Source: Caldifarciminota bacterium
Lineage (GTDB): Bacteria; Hydrothermota; Hydrothermia; B15-G9; WFZT01
DNA length: 9,177 nt
Assembly: GCA_026991055.1 (NCBI GenBank)
Contig: JALXCE010000012.1
Span: forward strand, 1-9,177
Direction: 5' to 3'
The notes beneath the pieces were generated by a model that ran no database searches, was not told where the DNA came from, and saw only the letters and a program-made list of their open reading frames with translations. The position numbers and the translations under genes were made by a program. Shown piece after piece: positions 7,071 to 9,177 of the stretch. Position 1 is the first letter of the stretch. The number at the start of each line of letters is the position of its first letter.

Positions 7071-7141
7071 CCCCCCCATAAATAAAGACTATGGGAAGCC
7101 CCCACAAATTTCCATAGGCAAAGCCTGTGAAAAAGGGGGGG
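7071..7141. repeat. 71-bp nested inverted-repeat block with C7 and G7 ends
   Basis: CCCCCCC at 7071-7077 is mirrored by GGGGGGG at 7135-7141. Inside, CTATGGGAA (7089-7097) pairs with TTTCCATAG (7109-7117) with one G-T wobble, and CATAGGC (7113-7119) pairs with GCCTGTG (7123-7129) across an AAA loop, also with one wobble. The two inner hairpins share bases 7113-7117, so they are mutually exclusive. The block ends just before the -35 of the SLOG promoter, so it is probably not transcribed with that gene. It may be a small non-autonomous repeat element. Confidence 0.5.
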
Positions 7142-7148
7142 CTCGCAG

Positions 7149-7177
7149 TTGAAACCTGTCTTTTGTGGTTTTAAGAT
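7149..7177 (+). promoter_or_regulatory. Putative leaderless promoter of the SLOG-peptidase operon
   Basis: TTGAAA (7149-7154) and TAAGAT (7172-7177) are 17 bases apart and resemble the sigma-70 consensus. The next gene's ATG begins 6 bases after the -10 hexamer, placing the expected transcription start on or beside the A of ATG. No Shine-Dalgarno precedes that ATG, as expected for a leaderless mRNA. Confidence 0.55.
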
Positions 7178-7183
7178 TTAGTC

Positions 7184-7654
7184 ATGCGTAAGGTTGTTGC
7201 CATTATCGGTCCCTCTGAGCCCTCGGCAAAAGAATATGAGATGGCCTACAGCGTGGGTAAATTTTTAGCATCAAAAGGGTTTGTGGTTGCCACAGGCGGC
7301 AAATCGGGCATAATGGAAGGGGTATTAAAAGGAGCAAAAGAAGCAGGTGGATTGACCATAGGAATTTTGCCGGAAGGCGACCTCTCTTATGCCAACAAGT
7401 TTGTGGATATTCCCATCACAACCGGCCTTGGAGAGGTGAGGAATTTCGTTCTCGTAAATTCAGGCTATTTTGTAGTCTCTATCGGTATCTCGGAGGGCAC
7501 TCTCATTGAGCTTGCCTATGCTTTAAAAGTGGGCAAAACCGTATTTTCTTACAATCTGCCAGAGCTCCCCGGTGTTTTTGAGGATGGTAGAATCGTAAGA
7601 TTCTCCAGCCTCGACGAATTTATTGAGGAATTTACCAACTTTATGGAGGTTTGA
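7184..7654 (+). CDS. SLOG-type Rossmann nucleotide-binding protein (TIGR00725-like, LOG relative)
   Basis: A 156-residue cytoplasmic single-domain protein. IIGPSEPS at 7-14 is the first-strand loop; TGGKSGIMEGVLKGAKEAGG at 37-56 and TIGILP at 58-63 are the family core; GEVRNFVLVNSG at 83-94 holds the conserved Arg-Asn; and GISEGTLIELAYAL at 101-114 corresponds to the PGGxGTxxE region of LOG phosphoribohydrolases. Here the PGG part is replaced by GIS while Gly105-Thr106 and Glu109 remain. TIGR00725 proteins are thought to bind nucleotides; whether this one is an enzyme is uncertain given the altered loop. It is the first gene of a plus-strand operon; its stop at 7654 is one base before the peptidase ATG. 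ATG 7184 has no ribosome site, which fits the leaderless promoter. Confidence 0.88.
   Translation: MRKVVAIIGPSEPSAKEYEMAYSVGKFLASKGFVVATGGKSGIMEGVLKGAKEAGGLTIGILPEGDLSYANKFVDIPITTGLGEVRNFVLVNSGYFVVSIGISEGTLIELAYALKVGKTVFSYNLPELPGVFEDGRIVRFSSLDEFIEEFTNFMEV
7645..7650 (+). promoter_or_regulatory. Ribosome binding site deciding the M24 peptidase start
   Basis: GGAGGT lies within the last codons of the SLOG gene and 5 bases before ATG 7656. It supports that start over the in-frame ATG at 7623, which would lie well inside the upstream gene. Confidence 0.85.
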
Positions 7655-7655
7655 T

Positions 7656-8852
7656 ATGAAATGGGTTCCAGACGATGAGATAAAATCCCGAATTGAGAAA
7701 CTCAAATCCAGCATGCAGGTGGATGCTGCTCTGATACTCCAGAACATGGATCTGTATTATTTTTCAGGGACAGTGCAGCAGGGGTTTGTCTTCATTCCCC
7801 AAAACGGAGAGCCTCTGTTTTTTGTAAGACGCATTCCTGATCGGGCGAAAGAAGAATCCCCACTTGAGGTTGTATCCATAAAGGGATTAAGGGATGCAGG
7901 AAAGATTCTTTCTGACTTCAAAATTAATTCCCTTGGTGTCGAACTGGATGTTGTGCCGGTAGCGACCTTAAAAAGATACCAAAAACTTTTCCCCGAAGTG
8001 GAAATTACAGATATTTCTCCCCTGGTTCGCGATCTTAGAAAGATTAAATCCGCGTTTGAGATTGGGAAAATTAAGGGTGCGGCGAGAATAACAGCAGAGG
8101 TTCTGGAGGAAGTTAAAAAATATATCCATGAGGGGATGACGGAGTGGGAGCTTATCAGTCTTATTGAGTATCTTGCGAAGCTCAAGGGGCACCTGGGTCC
8201 CACTCGAATGCGCTCATTTGGGCAGGAGCTTTTCTTTGGGCATGTTTTATCGGACAAAAGTGGTGGGGTCTCGGCCTTTGCGGATGCACCGACAGGTGGA
8301 TATGGAATTCACCCCACTCTGGGTCACGGTGCGACCAACCGGCCTCTTGCTGAAAATGCACCAATAGATGTAGATTTTATGGTGAATTTTGAAGGCTACC
8401 TTTCTGATCAGACGAGAATCTTTGTTATCGGTGAAATCTCTGCTGACTTAAGAGAGGCTTATGAATTCACCGTTCGGGTTTTACGCGAACTTGAAAGTAT
8501 GATAAAGCCCGGTGTAGGAGCAAATGAGCTTTACGGGCATGCAGTTTTGATGGCAAAAGAAGCGGGATATGAGGAAAATTTCATGGGGTATGGGCCTTAT
8601 AGGGTGAGTTTTATAGGTCATGGGGTTGGGCTTGAGGTAGATGAATATCCCTTTATCGCTCGGGGATTTGATATGAAGCTCGAGCCCGGAATGGTTTTTG
8701 CCCTTGAGCCAAAGCTGATTTTCCCGGGCAAAGGAATGGTGGGAATCGAAAATACCTATCTTGTTACCCCTGATGGTTTTGAAAAAATCACAACCTCATC
8801 TGAGGGGATACATTATGTAACCTGGCAGGGGAAAAGCTTTTTGGGTGATTGA
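7656..8852 (+). CDS. M24 family metallopeptidase (Xaa-Pro aminopeptidase/dipeptidase type)
   Basis: A 398-residue cytoplasmic enzyme with an N-terminal creatinase/prolidase-like domain (about 1-130) and a C-terminal pita-bread M24 domain (about 135-380). All five dinuclear metal ligands are present in order: Asp240 (IDVDF), Asp251 (LSDQTRIF), His322 (FIGHGVGLEVDEYP), Glu351 (FALEPK) and Glu365 (VGIENTYLV). It should therefore cleave X-Pro bonds at or near peptide N-termini, although exact specificity among aminopeptidase, dipeptidase and related subtypes cannot be read from this. The ATG at 7656 follows GGAGGT (7645-7650) by 5 bases; starting at the in-frame ATG 7623 would add 11 residues overlapping the upstream gene. 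It is coupled to the SLOG gene with a one-base gap. No terminator is evident after its stop. Confidence 0.94.
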   Translation: MKWVPDDEIKSRIEKLKSSMQVDAALILQNMDLYYFSGTVQQGFVFIPQNGEPLFFVRRIPDRAKEESPLEVVSIKGLRDAGKILSDFKINSLGVELDVVPVATLKRYQKLFPEVEITDISPLVRDLRKIKSAFEIGKIKGAARITAEVLEEVKKYIHEGMTEWELISLIEYLAKLKGHLGPTRMRSFGQELFFGHVLSDKSGGVSAFADAPTGGYGIHPTLGHGATNRPLAENAPIDVDFMVNFEGYLSDQTRIFVIGEISADLREAYEFTVRVLRELESMIKPGVGANELYGHAVLMAKEAGYEENFMGYGPYRVSFIGHGVGLEVDEYPFIARGFDMKLEPGMVFALEPKLIFPGKGMVGIENTYLVTPDGFEKITTSSEGIHYVTWQGKSFLGD

Positions 8853-8995
8853 GCTTTGCAAAGAGCAAATCACCGGCTAACATGATGGGGATGCAATTAA
8901 CGTCCCGGTTGTAAAGGGGGTGGATATATAGTCTCCCGCAAAAATTATTTATAATGTAGATGTGAAAGGATGAAAAAGAAAAAATCAAGCGGATT
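8853..8995. other. Gap between the M24 peptidase and the insertion sequence
   Basis: No RNA gene or strong terminator is visible. CTTTGCAAAG at 8854-8863 is a short palindrome right after the peptidase stop. TATAAT at 8950-8955 is a consensus -10 without a matching -35. It is followed by AAAGG and an ATG at 8970 that opens MKKKKSSGF before the frame runs into the insertion-sequence tip and stops at 9008. That short frame could be the start of a gene cut by the insertion, but the evidence is thin. Confidence 0.4.
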
Positions 8996-9177
8996 TGTCA
9001 AGTCCTGAAATATGTTGACATTTAAAAAGGGGAGTCCACTCAGCATGACTTACCCCCTGTCTTCACCTCAAATCCCTCTATCTCTACCTCTCCACTATAC
9101 ACCTCACTCGGCGTCGCATACCCCAACGACTGATGCGGCCTCTCCTCATTGTACAACTCTATCGCCTCCTCCACCGC
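8996..9177 (-). mobile_element. Insertion sequence of IS3 type, partial (transposase 3' end and terminus)
   Basis: The transposase reading frame enters from the right edge and stops at 9040. Outside it, TGTCAA (8996-9001) and TTGACA (9015-9020) form a small inverted motif beginning with TG, the usual tip of IS3-type elements, so I place the element's end near 8996. The other end and any target duplication are beyond the window, so the boundary is provisional. Confidence 0.65.
9040..9177 (-). CDS. IS3-family transposase, C-terminal fragment (partial at window edge)
   Basis: Forty-five codons are visible from the right edge to the stop TGA (9042-9040). They begin AVEEAIELYNEERPHQSLGY and continue ATPSEVYSGEVEIEGF, the typical C-terminal end of an integrase-core (rve_3) transposase in the IS3 group, where YNxxRPHxSLGxxTPxEVY is near-invariant. 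The catalytic DDE residues lie upstream, outside the window, so it is not possible to say whether the element is active. The tail after EVY is short and Gly/Lys-rich (KTGGKSC). Related groups such as IS481 share this ending, so the family call is likely but not certain. Confidence 0.9.
   Translation of the reverse strand, partial: AVEEAIELYNEERPHQSLGYATPSEVYSGEVEIEGFEVKTGGKSC

Larger units (their letters stand above)
6796..7183. other. Divergent intergenic region rich in inverted repeats
   Basis: The 388 bases separate minus-strand nnr from the plus-strand SLOG gene and should hold promoters for both. I see a good plus-strand promoter (7149-7177). For nnr only a weak candidate appears, a TATCCT hexamer about 25 bases before its ATG with a poor -35. 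The middle holds a perfect 13-bp stem (7006-7040) and a nested inverted-repeat block bounded by seven C and seven G (7071-7141). Bases 6840-7000 show no gene; AAAAATTTTT near 6976-6985 is a short palindrome of no clear meaning. Confidence 0.6.

Noticed and set aside
7623..7655. Upstream in-frame ATG that would extend the M24 peptidase by 11 residues
   Set aside because: It overlaps the SLOG gene without its own ribosome site, while GGAGGT sits 5 bases before ATG 7656.
7757..8257. Minus-strand open frame of 166 codons
   Set aside because: Antisense to the M24 peptidase, whose metal ligands are all intact on the plus strand.
8853..8995. tRNA or small RNA gene after the peptidase
   Set aside because: No cloverleaf arms or CCA-type acceptor pairing could be found; only a short CTTTGCAAAG palindrome is present.
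1..9177. CRISPR array
   Set aside because: No regularly spaced direct repeats are seen anywhere; the repeats present are isolated palindromes.

Overview
The window reads as bacterial chromosome with middling base composition. Inside operons, genes follow strong Shine-Dalgarno sites; two genes at transcription-unit starts have none and may be leaderless. A secreted transglutaminase-like protein with FG-GAP-type repeats, a fused Nnr, and several palindromic dispersed repeats would fit an uncultivated Gram-negative lineage (candidate phyla such as WOR-3 or other FCB-like groups come to mind). That placement is a guess: no rRNA or marker gene is present.

Layout. Bases 1-6795 hold five genes, all on the minus strand. 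In transcription order they are a bifunctional NAD(P)H-hydrate repair enzyme (nnr, 6795-5212), a zinc alcohol dehydrogenase (5201-4200), a three-Cys-motif partner protein TcmP (4157-3312), its Gp37/Gp68 (DUF5131) three-cysteine partner (3310-2564) and, after a 348-base gap, a large transglutaminase/FG-GAP protein that runs off the left edge (2215-1). Bases 6796-7183 are a divergent intergenic region rich in inverted repeats. To its right, on the plus strand, lie a SLOG/TIGR00725-type Rossmann protein (7184-7654) and an M24 metallopeptidase (7656-8852), translationally coupled. The right edge carries the 3' end of an IS3-type insertion sequence (about 8996-9177) whose transposase is on the minus strand.

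How the genes relate. nnr and the dehydrogenase share an operon (10-base gap, with the dehydrogenase ribosome site overlapping the nnr stop codon). Nnr repairs damaged NAD(P)H, the kind of cofactor the dehydrogenase uses. The tcmP-gp37 pair is a tight two-gene cassette (1-base gap) with its own putative leaderless promoter and a locally AT-richer tcmP, so it looks like a separately acquired module. Its biochemical role is, as far as I know, undescribed, and it is the best candidate here for an uncharacterised system. The SLOG protein and M24 peptidase form a separate two-gene operon whose promoter also places the predicted transcription start on the ATG.
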